From contig NZ_FNDX01000017.1 in assembly GCF_900099765.1 (NCBI RefSeq), forward strand, positions 11,946 to 75,945: 64,000 nt of DNA, given 5' to 3'. The notes beneath the pieces were generated by a model. That model made no database searches and was not told the DNA's origin. It saw only the letters and a list, made by a program, of their open reading frames with translations. The translations under genes were made by a program, and so were the position numbers. Shown one piece after another: positions 1-8,514 of the stretch. The DNA comes from Paenibacillus typhae (GTDB lineage Bacteria; Bacillota; Bacilli; Paenibacillales; Paenibacillaceae). Numbering within the stretch: the stretch's first letter is position 1; each line of letters opens with the position of its first letter.

Positions 1-95
1 TATGACTAACTCCTTTTTATTGTTTTGATATAGATACATTAATATTAACAAAATATTACATCAGTTCAAAATAAATAATTATTCTGTTGCGCAGT
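1..95. repeat. 95-bp exact direct repeat, left copy
   Basis: These 95 bases are identical to 8420-8514, and the match may continue beyond the left edge. In the right copy the repeat is the upstream region (with an AAGGAG ribosome binding site) of a minus-strand gene starting at 8419. By position, a paralogue of that gene probably lies just outside the window. The rest of 1-208 shows no gene. Confidence 0.9.
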
Positions 96-208
96 CCGAC
101 GAGACAGCGCAGCGGCGGACAGCAATTATACAGCAGCAGTTATTTTGAGGATAAGCTGTGTTAGCAGAGTGAAAGAAAAAGAGCTGCTTTCGCAGCTCAC
201 TCAAAAAG

Positions 209-445
209 CTATTCTGGCATAATCCAAACAATTTCAGAGATACGTACGAAGAATTTTGTGCCTCTGGTATCCAATATAACATGATCCGGCTTTACATCCA
301 TCACACAACCGCTGATTCCGCCGCGTGTGGTTTCAATCAACACACGCTTACCCCGAACGGACATCAAGGTTTCAACGACGAAGGGATCAACAGGGTAGAC
401 AGTTATAGCATGCGGCATTGTGTACATTGGCTGATAGTTATTCAA
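209..445 (-). CDS. YuzF-like DUF2642 small protein
   Basis: A 78-residue protein of the DUF2642/YuzF type, with an Hfq/Sm-like beta-rich pattern: ETLMSVRGKRVLIETTRGG followed by SGCVMDVKPDHVILDTRG. The function of the family is unknown; Bacillus members are small, spore-associated or of unknown role. The TTG start at 445 is preferred because GGGAGG sits seven bases upstream; longer starts lack such a site. It stands alone. The stretch 446-589 holds no other gene. Confidence 0.75.
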   Translation of the reverse strand: MNNYQPMYTMPHAITVYPVDPFVVETLMSVRGKRVLIETTRGGISGCVMDVKPDHVILDTRGTKFFVRISEIVWIMPE

Positions 446-589
446 GTTTTTTCCTCCCAAATAGTTATGCATCATCCTATGCAGATGCCTAATGAAAGAG
501 CTAGGCAAGAGCCCATTTTAGGGTAGACGGTAAATGTAGTGACACAAATACGAAATAAGATACTGGTTAGGGAGGCAACAGACATTGGC

Positions 590-1083
590 ATGAATCAGAT
601 AATGCTTAATCTCCTGCAGTACGGTCCGTGGCTGGTAGTGACTAAGGGAGGTGACTCCTGCCGCCGCCTGGCTGACCGTCATTACAGCCGGCAGACCGTA
701 GGTTCCCCGCAGTTCACCCGCCCCGGCAGGAATCTGGTACTGCGGACGGCGTTGGGGATGCAGTATGGTTACCTGGTCAGGCCTGCGGGATGACGGGTGA
801 CGCCTGGGAATGCACAATATTCCGGAATGAGTCCAGCGGGCTCAGCAGCGAAATGATCTGCGCCGCGGTCACCGCAACGCAAGCAGAATGAGGCGCGCCG
901 CTGCCGGACGGCATTATCAACGATGTTGACGCGGACAAGGTGCGCAGCAGTAATCCGGGTTGCTGCTTCAAAGCAGCAGGCTGGCGGCAGATCGGCAGGA
1001 GCAAGTGACGAGGGCTGGTGCTGCTGCAATCGCGGCAGCTCTCAACGAAACAACAAGTCTTAAGCTGCCGCATTTTTTGTTAA
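590..1083 (+). pseudogene. decayed conserved hypothetical, possibly phage-type GNAT-like
   Basis: Frame 2 encodes an N-terminal half (WLVVTKGGDSCRRLADRHYS..., then SPQFTRPGRNLVLRT). Near 775-790 the coding sense moves to frame 1, which continues DAWECTIFRNESSGL..., VDADKVRSSNPGCCFKAAGW and RQIGRSK. Frame 1 contains in-frame TGA codons after ...ATQAE and after GRSK, the first apparently a lost Trp. One frameshift and two stops make this a remnant. From memory it resembles a conserved small protein of phages and actinobacteria; a GNAT-like C-terminus is inference. GC is higher than in the AT-rich neighbours, so it probably arrived separately. Confidence 0.6.
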
Positions 1084-1096
1084 ACTTCGTGTCCCG

Positions 1097-1729
1097 TTAG
1101 CTCATTAAATCCATCACTTGGTTTGCATATGTAATCCATTCTTTTTTATCAGTGTTTATTTCTATGGTCGGCAGGATAGATAAACTAGATTGTTTATGTA
1201 ATTCCGTTTGGGTTTGGATAAAATTATCTACTGAATTTCTGATTTCTTCAAATGTTTTGTTCTCCCAAACGTGTGGTGTTCGACTTTGCATTCTTTGCTC
1301 TACGTTGTCAGAGGATACGGTTAATAAAACACATTTTGCCCCGAGGTTAAATAATTCATTTTCAAGCGATTCAATTTCTTGTGAAGAATCGGTGGGAAAT
1401 GCTACTCTATGGCTCAAATGAAATCTTTCCAATATAAAAAAAACACCTCTTGATGCCCGAGATGCATCTGGACCCAGATAAGCTGCCCATTCGTTCAATT
1501 GTCGTAACATGTTGATCCGTTCTTTCAGTAACTTAAGGTGTTCATTACGATTTAACCGTTGAAAATCTCCTTTAACATTGTTAAAGACTTGAGAATAATC
1601 TTCACTTAGAACAATGATACTACGCTCCGATGAGTCATCTTGTGCATGAAGTTTCTTTAGGGCTTTTAAAACAGACGTTTTTCCTGCATGTGAAAAACCT
1701 TCTAGAATTACTCCTCTTATATGGCTCAT
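1097..1729 (-). CDS. P-loop NTPase, thymidylate-kinase-like
   Basis: A 210-residue P-loop protein. The Walker A motif GFSHAGKT covers residues 11-18 right after a hydrophobic strand (RGVILE), as in small nucleoside/thymidylate-type kinases. A central ILERFHLSH segment fits a DR/ER-type phosphate-binding region, and a hydrophobic strand CVLLTVS precedes a lid-like QRMQSRTP. Substrate unknown. The start is ATG with GAGGTG upstream. Base composition is clearly AT-richer than the window average, suggesting horizontal acquisition. No partner gene is linked. A dNMP kinase or other small-molecule kinase cannot be told apart from the sequence. Confidence 0.6.
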   Translation of the reverse strand: MSHIRGVILEGFSHAGKTSVLKALKKLHAQDDSSERSIIVLSEDYSQVFNNVKGDFQRLNRNEHLKLLKERINMLRQLNEWAAYLGPDASRASRGVFFILERFHLSHRVAFPTDSSQEIESLENELFNLGAKCVLLTVSSDNVEQRMQSRTPHVWENKTFEEIRNSVDNFIQTQTELHKQSSLSILPTIEINTDKKEWITYANQVMDLMS

Positions 1730-1875
1730 TTAACACCTCAATTTTGAGATTATTTGTAATTAATTATATCAAAGATTACTAAACAAAATCCAGGAAATGG
1801 TAGCCGAGACTTTCAAAAAAACTACCATGTTAAACTGCTCTTTAGCTTAATAAATCTTTTGAGAGTCATAGTGAT

Positions 1876-1895
1876 TGTTGCACAGTCCGAAGATA
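1876..1895. repeat. short dispersed repeat, middle copy
   Basis: TGTTGCACAGTCCGAAGATA here is 18/20 identical to 8504-8523, and its first 15 bases are 14/15 identical to 85-99. The copies lie in non-coding AT-rich DNA. They may be ends of lost mobile elements. The surrounding gap 1730-2013 has no other feature. Confidence 0.6.
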
Positions 1896-2013
1896 TAGCA
1901 TCGTACCATGCAATATGCAGTTTTTTAAACAGGAATAAAGAGGAAAAGCAAAATGTGAATGCGAGGGGTTGAATCAGGGTATAAGAAATGGAACCAAAAA
2001 GGAGTGATATGAG

Positions 2014-2556
2014 ATGAAATCCAAGCGCTCGATGAACTCTAACTATGAACACACAACGGATTCGGAATCACTACTGAAAGAACTGGAGAAACACCCGAAC
2101 CGTAAACCTGATAAAGACGATATAAAGCGGGTTGCCTCAATGGTTAATGAATACAAAGGCAGCATCAAATCCCATCTGCATGAACAACAGGAACAAAAGG
2201 TTGGGCAAGGGGAGCGTTTTGCGGATTGGGTTGCGAAATTGGGGGGCAGCTGGCTATTTGTTATCAATTTCGGTTTGATTGTCATTGTATGGCTCGCGTA
2301 CGACAGCAGCCGCAGCTCTTTATTTATACTCAGCTTTTGTTTATCCGTGTTTACGGTTTTTCAAGCAGCAATGATCCAAATGAGCCAAAACAGGCAAACT
2401 ATAAAGGACAAACAGGAACAAATGCTGGATATCGCGATTAACTATAAAGCCGAAAAAGAGAATCTTGAAATGCAGGAGAAACTGCACAAAATTGATAAAC
2501 AGCTTCAAGCTATCGAAAATCATTTAACGTCAACGCGTAATCCTAAATTTTTTTAA
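2014..2556 (+). CDS. DUF1003 family membrane protein
   Basis: A 180-residue protein with the DUF1003 arrangement: a soluble N-terminus, ERFADWVAKLGGSW, a hydrophobic hairpin at about residues 86-130 (LFVINFGLIVIVWLAY then LFILSFCLSVFTVFQAAM), and the characteristic MSQNRQTIKDK followed by a charged C-terminal helix (about 140-175). The function of the family is unknown. The start has AAGGAG nine bases upstream. It is convergent with the next gene, whose terminator lies between them. Confidence 0.8.
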   Translation: MKSKRSMNSNYEHTTDSESLLKELEKHPNRKPDKDDIKRVASMVNEYKGSIKSHLHEQQEQKVGQGERFADWVAKLGGSWLFVINFGLIVIVWLAYDSSRSSLFILSFCLSVFTVFQAAMIQMSQNRQTIKDKQEQMLDIAINYKAEKENLEMQEKLHKIDKQLQAIENHLTSTRNPKFF

Positions 2557-2602
2557 TGGATGAAGTCAGAGTTATTTATGCATCAAAAGCTGTGCCTAAG
2601 CC

Positions 2603-2655
2603 ATAAAAAAGTGCGCCCCTCCAGTTTCCTGTCCGCTGAGGGCACGCACTTATTC
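2603..2655 (-). terminator. Rho-independent terminator
   Basis: Arms AAGTGCGCCCCT (left) and AGGGCACGCACTT (right) form a hairpin. On the minus strand it is followed by a T-run, so it ends the gene at 2671-2928. Confidence 0.75.
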
Positions 2656-2670
2656 TACATTATATAGACA

Positions 2671-2928
2671 CTATTCTCTGGCCACCGCCATTTCCCGCTC
2701 CAGCTCCGCCTCAATTTCTTCATTGCTCACGACAGCTTCCTTTGTCTCCATTATCCCCAAATGCTGCTTAATCAGCTTCAGATCGCTTTGTACCTCCCTG
2801 ACTCTGGCATGAATGCTGAACAAGAAACCAAAACCCACCGCAAGCATCGTAAGCAGCCCGTATGGACCAAGGAAGGAGGATATAATGATAGCGGTTACAA
2901 TTGCAACGATGGTTCCAAGTATGACCAT
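2671..2928 (-). CDS. small membrane protein
   Basis: An 85-residue protein: two short hydrophobic segments (ILGTIVAIVTAIIISSFLG and LLTMLAVGFGFLFSI), then a charged helical tail (VQSDLKLIKQHLG, EEIEAELEREM). I recognise no family. ATG at 2928 is chosen because GAGGAG lies eight bases upstream; a TTG two codons earlier would leave only two bases. Confidence 0.6.
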   Translation of the reverse strand: MVILGTIVAIVTAIIISSFLGPYGLLTMLAVGFGFLFSIHARVREVQSDLKLIKQHLGIMETKEAVVSNEEIEAELEREMAVARE

Positions 2929-3076
2929 TCGCAAGTCTCCTCATCTCTAAATAATATAGTTTATTCAGTGCCTGTAATGTTTATTTACGGAAATTTAAAC
3001 AGATACAGTTAAGAATAAACCGTTATTTCCTTATATCTTCAAAAATCCTTAGGCAGACGGAATTCGAGATTACAAA

Positions 3077-3262
3077 TAACTGCACTCTGTACAACTATTC
3101 TGTACTTTTTTAGAGAGTCCGGAGGGATAACTGCATTCTATGCAACTAAGTTGACCCATTTCGCTGAAAAATGCGATTTTGGGCTATCTTAGTTGTATAA
3201 AGTACAGTTAACTCCACGAAATATTCTAGATTTCGGCGTTTTAGTTGCACAAGGTACACTTA
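3077..3262. repeat. 186-bp four-unit palindromic element, family A copy 1
   Basis: Four 21-bp units start at 3077, 3128, 3190 and 3242. The first two read TAACTGCAYT...GCAACTA or close to it; the last two are its reverse complement. A second copy with the same total length and spacing (51/62/52 here, 52/62/51 there) lies at 40163-40348. The centre can fold (CCCATTTCGC with GCGATTTTGGG). It fills most of the gene-free gap 2935-3326. Confidence 0.75.
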
Positions 3263-3326
3263 TCCAGCGACTGGGTCGCGAAGCCTTACCACGGAACCGC
3301 TTATCGCCGGCCGGATGGACTGCCTT

Positions 3327-5306
3327 CTAACTCTGCAGCGCCTTCCGCACACTCAAAATATACTTCGCCTGGTCCAGCGGGTTCACGCCGCGGCGCGTGC
3401 GCTCGGCGGTGACGTCCGGCGGGCACGGCTCGTAGCCGGCGAAAGCGGAAGCGAAGGTGCTGCGTCCCTTCGTGTAGGAGCTGAGCGTCACCGGATAATC
3501 CAGTGACGTGGCCAGCGGCAGCCGGCCCTCGATGATCATCCGCTCGCCCTGCAGTACGGGCGGCTCGAAGCTGCCGCGCATCTGCACGAGGTCGTTCATC
3601 ACCCGGCCGGCGTTCTCCTCCGGCACGACGATGCGCACGGCCAGAACCGGCTCCAGCAGCCGGGTGCCGATCCGGTTCAGCCCGTCCATCAGGCCCATCG
3701 GCGTAGCCACGGCAAAATCCAGCGGATGGGTATGCCACACATGGTGGTTCCCCTCCACCAGCGTCACCTTCAGGTCGGTAACCTCCCAGCCGTACAGCCC
3801 CTGCTGCAGCGCCTCCGGTACGCGGCGCGCCGTCTCGTTCTGGTACTGCGGCAGCAAGTCGGAACTGCGCACGACCGATTCATATACAAGGCCGCTGCCC
3901 GGCGGCCCCGGCTCAATATGAAACCGCAGAATCGCCCAGCACGGCTTCGGCATCAGGTAGGCGACATAGCCTTCGCCCGCAGCACGCGGCGTTTCCTTGT
4001 AGATCACCGACGGCTGGCCGAAGGTGACCTTCAGGCCGTAACGGCTCTGCAGCACACTGTCCAGCACCTCCAGCTGGATCGGCCCCATTACCTTAATGTG
4101 CAGCTCGCGCTCCTCCGGCAGCCACTCGGCGCCGAGCTGCGGATCCTCGTCCGCCAGCTCCTGCAGCGCACCGATTACCTTGTGGTCGTCCATGTCTGCG
4201 TCCCAGAACACCCGCACGGTCAACAGCGGCACAGCGAGCTTCGCCTCCTGCGGAACCGCATCCGGCCGGCCCAGCACATCGCCGATCCGCACGCCGGACA
4301 GGCCGTAGACTACCGCGATGTCGCCGGCCTCAAGCGCGCCGACATCCTCGGTACGGCCGCCTTCCACCTTGCGGATCTGCGTCACTTTGGCCTCTGTAGC
4401 CTGGGAGTAGTTCGTTACCGTATCACGGTTACGGATCGTGCCCTCATAGAGGCGGACAAAGGCCATCCGGCCCATGCTTTTATCCCGCTGGATGTTATAG
4501 ACGATACCGGACACCGGCTGCTCCGCATCTCCCCCCGCCCTCGGAAAATAGTCAATCATCGCATCCAGCAGCTCCGTAATGCCGATCCCTTTAGCCGCAA
4601 CTCCGTACACGAGCGGGAACAGGCGCCCGGCAGCAGCGGCGGTCTGCATATATTTTTTCCAGTAGAGAAGATCAGTCTCCCCGCCCGCCATATACAGCTC
4701 CAGCAGCGACTCATCCCGTTCCGCCAGCGTCTCCAGAAGCTCCGTCCGAGCAGCCGTATCCGACTCAACAGACCACAGATCCGCTGCCCCGCGATAATCC
4801 TGCTCCCTGCCGAGCGGCTGCTGCACCGGAATAATGTCACCGGACAGATAGGTCCGCGCCTGTGCCAGTACAGCTTCCGGGTCCGCGCCGGTCCGGTCCA
4901 TTTTATTGACAAAAATCAGCGTAGGAATCCCCAGCTTACGCAGCGCATTCCAGATCATCTCACTCTGCGCCTGTACACCTTCGACCGCCGAGAGGATCAG
5001 CACCGCGCAGTCCATCACCCGCAGGCTCCGCTCCACCTCAGACAGAAAATCGACATGCCCCGGCGTATCGACCAGGTTCACCTGCACCCCACGCCAGCTA
5101 AAAGAAGCCAATGCCGCCCGGACAGAAATGCCCCGCTGCCGCTCCACCTCCATCGAATCCGTCACCGCCGTACCGCTGTCCACACTGCCCAGTGCGCGGA
5201 TACGCCCACTTTCATATAAGATATGCTCCGTAGTTGTCGTCTTCCCGGCATCGACATGGGCAAAAATCCCGATATTCATACGCTCTGCGCGTTGCTGCTG
5301 ATTCAT
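3327..5306 (-). CDS. TetM/TetO-type ribosomal-protection GTPase
   Basis: A 659-residue translational GTPase, about the length of Tet(M) (639), whose members use GTP to displace tetracycline from the ribosome. G motifs are complete: AHVDAGKT (16-23), ERQRGIS (55-61), DTPGH (80-84) and NKMD (134-137). EF-G-like domains follow, including LYGWEVTD and SYTKGRSTF, which match Tet(M) landmarks (LYGWNVTD, FFTNGRS). Chromosomal paralogues of this type are common in Paenibacillus, and resistance cannot be assumed. The ATG at 5306 has GGAG nearby. It is a single-gene unit divergent from the SDR gene. Confidence 0.85.
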   Translation of the reverse strand: MNQQQRAERMNIGIFAHVDAGKTTTTEHILYESGRIRALGSVDSGTAVTDSMEVERQRGISVRAALASFSWRGVQVNLVDTPGHVDFLSEVERSLRVMDCAVLILSAVEGVQAQSEMIWNALRKLGIPTLIFVNKMDRTGADPEAVLAQARTYLSGDIIPVQQPLGREQDYRGAADLWSVESDTAARTELLETLAERDESLLELYMAGGETDLLYWKKYMQTAAAAGRLFPLVYGVAAKGIGITELLDAMIDYFPRAGGDAEQPVSGIVYNIQRDKSMGRMAFVRLYEGTIRNRDTVTNYSQATEAKVTQIRKVEGGRTEDVGALEAGDIAVVYGLSGVRIGDVLGRPDAVPQEAKLAVPLLTVRVFWDADMDDHKVIGALQELADEDPQLGAEWLPEERELHIKVMGPIQLEVLDSVLQSRYGLKVTFGQPSVIYKETPRAAGEGYVAYLMPKPCWAILRFHIEPGPPGSGLVYESVVRSSDLLPQYQNETARRVPEALQQGLYGWEVTDLKVTLVEGNHHVWHTHPLDFAVATPMGLMDGLNRIGTRLLEPVLAVRIVVPEENAGRVMNDLVQMRGSFEPPVLQGERMIIEGRLPLATSLDYPVTLSSYTKGRSTFASAFAGYEPCPPDVTAERTRRGVNPLDQAKYILSVRKALQS

Positions 5307-5466
5307 CTATTGTCTCCAGTCCTGTATTTAAAAGTTATAATAGCGCTCTCATCCCCTTAGTGTACTGCGAAAATGCAGCTCGGATCAATGCCATAGCCTG
5401 CCGCGGGTGGTTCATCCAGGGTCATGCGGGTATTAGTTACTGACGTGCCGGAAGGCTTTTCAAGTA

Positions 5467-5550
5467 GCAGCTCACAAAACTTTGAGCAAATGCTTCCGAA
5501 GCGAGTTTTGTACGACGAATCCCAGGAAGCGCAGCTCACAAAATTTTGAG
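5467..5550 (+). promoter_or_regulatory. repeat-containing leader of the SDR gene
   Basis: GCAGCTCACAAAACTTTGAG at 5467-5486 recurs with one mismatch at 5531-5550, where it runs directly into the GAGGAGG ribosome binding site of the next gene. Between them, ACAAAACT and AGTTTTGT (5474-5511) can pair. The RBS-bearing repeat could be masked or exposed by alternative pairing. Function is inferred only. Confidence 0.5.
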
Positions 5551-5561
5551 GAGGAATCATC

Positions 5562-6353
5562 ATGGCAGATCAGCGTTTACAGGACAAAGTCGCCGTAGTT
5601 ACCGGAGGAGGCTCGGGAATCGGCCGGGCTACCGCCATCCGCTTCGCCCAGCACGGGGCCCAAGTATATATGCTCGACCGTACGCCGGATGAAGCCAATG
5701 AGACGAAGCAGGCGATTGAGGATATAGGCGGAAGCGCAACCGTAATGGAATGCGATGTGGCTAACCCGGGAATGATCGAAGAAGCGATTCACCGGATTGG
5801 CGAGGAGGCCGGGCGGATCGATGTGATTTTTGTTAATGCCGGGATTAACGGGACGATGGCTCCTATCGAAAAGCTTACCGTGGATGAGTGGGATGAGACG
5901 CTGAATACCAATCTGCGCAGCACCTTTACCACTGTGAAATATGCCGTTCCTTTAATGAAAGAGCACGGCGGCAGCATTATCATCACCAGCTCCATTAACG
6001 GCAACCGTGTGTTCTCCAATGCGGGTGCGTCGGCGTATGCTTCTTCCAAAGCGGGACAGGTTGCCTTTATGAAAATGGCGGCGCTTGAGCTGGCCCGGTA
6101 TGCAATCCGCGTCAATGCAGTCTGTCCTGGTGCTATTGATACGAAAATTGGCGATAATACGTATAAGAGCGATGATCTGGAGGAAGTGAAGATTCCGGTA
6201 GAGTTCCCGGAGGGCAGTCATCCGCTGGAGCAGGCTCCCGGCAAGCCGGAGCAGGTCGCGAATCTGGTGTTGTTTCTGGCATCGGATGAATCGTTTCATG
6301 TTACGGGGACGGAGATTTTTGTGGATGGGGCAGAATCGCTGCTGCGCGGCTAA
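5562..6353 (+). CDS. short-chain dehydrogenase/reductase
   Basis: A 263-residue classical SDR. The dinucleotide motif TGGGSGIG is at residues 14-21, Asp39 ends strand 2 and favours NAD(H), NAG is at 92-94, and the catalytic Ser144, Tyr159 and Lys163 (YASSK) are present. PGAID follows and a C-terminal VDGA is typical. The substrate is not predictable. The start is ATG after GAGGAGG. It stands between unrelated genes, preceded by a repeat-containing leader that may control translation. Confidence 0.85.
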   Translation: MADQRLQDKVAVVTGGGSGIGRATAIRFAQHGAQVYMLDRTPDEANETKQAIEDIGGSATVMECDVANPGMIEEAIHRIGEEAGRIDVIFVNAGINGTMAPIEKLTVDEWDETLNTNLRSTFTTVKYAVPLMKEHGGSIIITSSINGNRVFSNAGASAYASSKAGQVAFMKMAALELARYAIRVNAVCPGAIDTKIGDNTYKSDDLEEVKIPVEFPEGSHPLEQAPGKPEQVANLVLFLASDESFHVTGTEIFVDGAESLLRG

Positions 6354-6434
6354 CCATTCAAATTGCATTTAATTTGTGCGAGTCTGCAACCTTTTGCCGC
6401 TTTTCCCCATCTATGAGTATGAGAGGTGAGGCAC

Positions 6435-7403
6435 ATGAAGAAATTATCATTCCAGACTGGCGCTAAAAAACTGACAATAGCGTGCGGTATCCTGGCGGCA
6501 ACAGTATCCATGGGAACATCGGCGTTTGCCTTTTCCGATATGAAGGGCGATGCTAACGAAGCAAAAATCAACGCACTGCACAAGGAAGGCATTGTTAACG
6601 GAGTAACCAGTGATTTGTTCGCGCCAAAAGCGAAAGTAACCTTTGCCCAGGGCGTGCAGTTTATCGTCAGCGGCCTGAAGCTGTCCCCTACCGAATCCGG
6701 TAAGGCCAGCGACTATTTTGACAAAGTAAAGGATAAAGCCTGGTATGCGTCCGCATTCGTAACAGCTAAGCAGAACGGTCTGTCTCTGGACAAAACCGTA
6801 GATCCGAACGGAACGATCACCCGTGCCCAGTTCGCCCATCTGCTGACCCAGGCGCTGCAGAGCAAAGGAAATTTCCCGGTCACTCTGATGTATGCGAACG
6901 TAACGGACGGTGACAAAATGACCAAGGAGCAGATGAACAGCCTGCAGATTCTGGTTAACACCCGGATTGTAAGCCTTGGTGCTAACGGCGTCTTCCGTCC
7001 GACCGAAGCGGTAACCCGCAGCGAAGCAGCGGTATGGATCCACGATGCAGCCAAATTCGCGAGGGAAGTAATCACTCCGGACGACAGCACGGAAGCTCCG
7101 GCTTACGAATACGATGCGGAAGTGAAGCTGGAAAAAGCGGCCGACGGCATCAGCAAAGCCACCGTCACCGTGAACAACCTGCCGAACCCGGGCTATGGCC
7201 TGGCCATCGACAAGATCGAATTCGGCAAGAACAAAACCGCTGTAATCTACTTCAGCGTAACCAAGCCTGATCCGAACAGCATGTATCCGCAGGTCATCTC
7301 CAGCGCATCTGCTGTGACTTACCTGCCGGAAGGCTACACTGCAACAGTGCAGGCTTCGGATGGCAATGCAGCTGGTTCGAACTCAGCAATTAAATTGAAA
7401 TAA
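6435..7403 (+). CDS. SLH-domain protein with PrcB-like C-terminal domain
   Basis: A 322-residue exported protein. A signal peptide (KKLTIACGILAATVSMGTSAFA) is followed by three S-layer-homology-like segments at about residues 33-85, 86-140 and 150-205 (FSDMKGD..., ITRAQFAHLLTQAL, VTRSEAAVWIHDAA). SLH repeats normally anchor proteins to pyruvylated cell-wall polymer. The last ~100 residues (GYGLAIDKIEFGKNKTAVIY, then VTKPDPNSMYPQVIS) resemble the PrcB C-terminal domain, a weak similarity by eye. ATG at 6435 is favoured by an upstream AGAGGTGAGG; an earlier in-frame GTG is inside that site. Confidence 0.8.
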   Translation: MKKLSFQTGAKKLTIACGILAATVSMGTSAFAFSDMKGDANEAKINALHKEGIVNGVTSDLFAPKAKVTFAQGVQFIVSGLKLSPTESGKASDYFDKVKDKAWYASAFVTAKQNGLSLDKTVDPNGTITRAQFAHLLTQALQSKGNFPVTLMYANVTDGDKMTKEQMNSLQILVNTRIVSLGANGVFRPTEAVTRSEAAVWIHDAAKFAREVITPDDSTEAPAYEYDAEVKLEKAADGISKATVTVNNLPNPGYGLAIDKIEFGKNKTAVIYFSVTKPDPNSMYPQVISSASAVTYLPEGYTATVQASDGNAAGSNSAIKLK

Positions 7404-7411
7404 GCTATATT

Positions 7412-7458
7412 AAAAAAACAGGCCGTGCTTACCTTAAAGGTATGTGCGGTCTGTTTTT
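7412..7458. terminator. bidirectional terminator
   Basis: ACAGGCCGTGC pairs with GTGCGGTCTGT, with an A-run before and a T-run after. It serves the SLH gene and probably also the convergent gene ending at 7480. Confidence 0.8.
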
Positions 7459-7479
7459 GTGATACAAGCTGCTCTAGCA

Positions 7480-7899
7480 TTATTGTATTTCGAATAGAAT
7501 ATTATCGGGAGGCAGCCGGTCCGTTTTGGTAGTTTTCTCACCGTGCTGGGCTTTAAATTTCACGTCATACGTTGCAGTAGCCCCGGCTGCAATGTCGAAC
7601 ACCTCTGGAACATCCGTATCCCCTTTGTAAGCGTAAGCATAACGCTCTTTAACCAGTCCCAACTCTTTGTTAAGGTCTGCCTGCATCGTAAACCGCGAGT
7701 TGCTGCGTGTATGGTTACTGACGGTAATTTGACAACTAAAAGTAACGTCCCCCGCCTCACTTACCAAAAAATCATACAGATAACTTTTATCCTGCTCATA
7801 GACAAACTTGCCGTACTCCCTAATATATTTGGTCCCAACTGTAACAGCTCCCAGCACGATGAGTAGTATTGTGCAGATTACAAAGAGCTTTTGTTTCAT
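7480..7899 (-). CDS. membrane-anchored hypothetical protein
   Basis: A 139-residue protein with an N-terminal hydrophobic helix (LFVICTILLIVLGAVTVGT) and an extracellular beta-rich domain (VTFSCQITVSN, then AAGATATYDVKFKA), a pattern like small Ig-fold exported proteins. No family is recognised. Start ATG at 7899, with AGAAAGGAAG upstream; a longer in-frame start lacks support. Confidence 0.6.
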   Translation of the reverse strand: MKQKLFVICTILLIVLGAVTVGTKYIREYGKFVYEQDKSYLYDFLVSEAGDVTFSCQITVSNHTRSNSRFTMQADLNKELGLVKERYAYAYKGDTDVPEVFDIAAGATATYDVKFKAQHGEKTTKTDRLPPDNILFEIQ

Positions 7900-7963
7900 C
7901 AGCGGGCTTCCTTTCTGTAGGTTGTTTGTAGAGTGCTGTTTGTCATAGCTCAGAGCCATCTAC

Positions 7964-8236
7964 TCAGTTCCAATTTTTTTGGGGCCCTATTATTCTTTTT
8001 TTAAGTACACCGGCAATCAACAGCATCCAGAGCAAGCTGTTCCCTATAGCATGCACTATCCAGGCCCAAAGCAGCCCGTTTAATTATCCATGCCCAGCTG
8101 CCAGGCATTCCCTCCTGAACAGGAAAGATGAGCCCTCGCCACATGATTTCTTCACTCAACATCGCAAAAAGATGCAGGGAGATTGTTTGATGCAAAGCAC
8201 GAGAGTAATGGACCGTTGACGCAAACTGCGTTACAA
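7964..8236 (-). pseudogene. CPBP (CAAX-protease-like) remnant
   Basis: One frame carries LHLFAMLSEEIMWRGLIFPV, with the glutamate pair and Arg of the CPBP/Abi motif EExxxR. The second conserved segment appears only in another frame (LLWAWIVHAIGNSLLWML), with the expected HxxxN, ending ...GPQKNWN at the stop near 7964. A frameshift near 8070 and the absent N-terminal membrane segments mark a truncated, broken gene. The family is intramembrane metalloproteases, often in bacteriocin self-immunity. Confidence 0.7.
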
Positions 8237-8239
8237 ATA

Positions 8240-8419
8240 CTATGCTTTTTTCTTCTGAATCAACTTCTCAATATAAATCCAAACATAGTAAGTAATCCAA
8301 AAAGCCATCGCCGTTCCAGATAATGCAAAAGACCTTTTAAAGGATGATAGATTGAAAGCTAAGACGATCCCTAGAATGAGGAACGGCGGTAAAAGGATAA
8401 AGTATTTTCTTATATGCAA
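8240..8419 (-). CDS. small two-helix membrane protein
   Basis: A 59-residue protein with two hydrophobic helices (YFILLPPFLILGIVLAFN and TAMAFWITYYVWIYI) and a Lys-rich end. No family is recognised. TTG at 8419 is chosen because AAGGAG is nine bases upstream. Its promoter/RBS region (8420-8514) is duplicated exactly at the left edge of the window, so a paralogue probably exists there. Confidence 0.55.
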   Translation of the reverse strand: MHIRKYFILLPPFLILGIVLAFNLSSFKRSFALSGTAMAFWITYYVWIYIEKLIQKKKA

Positions 8420-8514
8420 TATGACTAACTCCTTTTTATTGTTTTGATATAGATACATTAATATTAACAAAATATTACATCAGTTCAAAATAAATAATTA
8501 TTCTGTTGCGCAGT
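8420..8514. repeat. 95-bp exact direct repeat, right copy
   Basis: Identical to 1-95. It covers the upstream region of the 59-residue membrane protein gene, so the duplication includes regulatory DNA. Confidence 0.9.

Noticed and set aside
3077..3262. CRISPR-like spaced repeats
   Set aside because: Units alternate in orientation and are only four; no cas genes.
3726..5219. Long open frame antisense to the TetM-like gene
   Set aside because: High-GC shadow with no ribosome binding site; the minus strand has all GTPase motifs.
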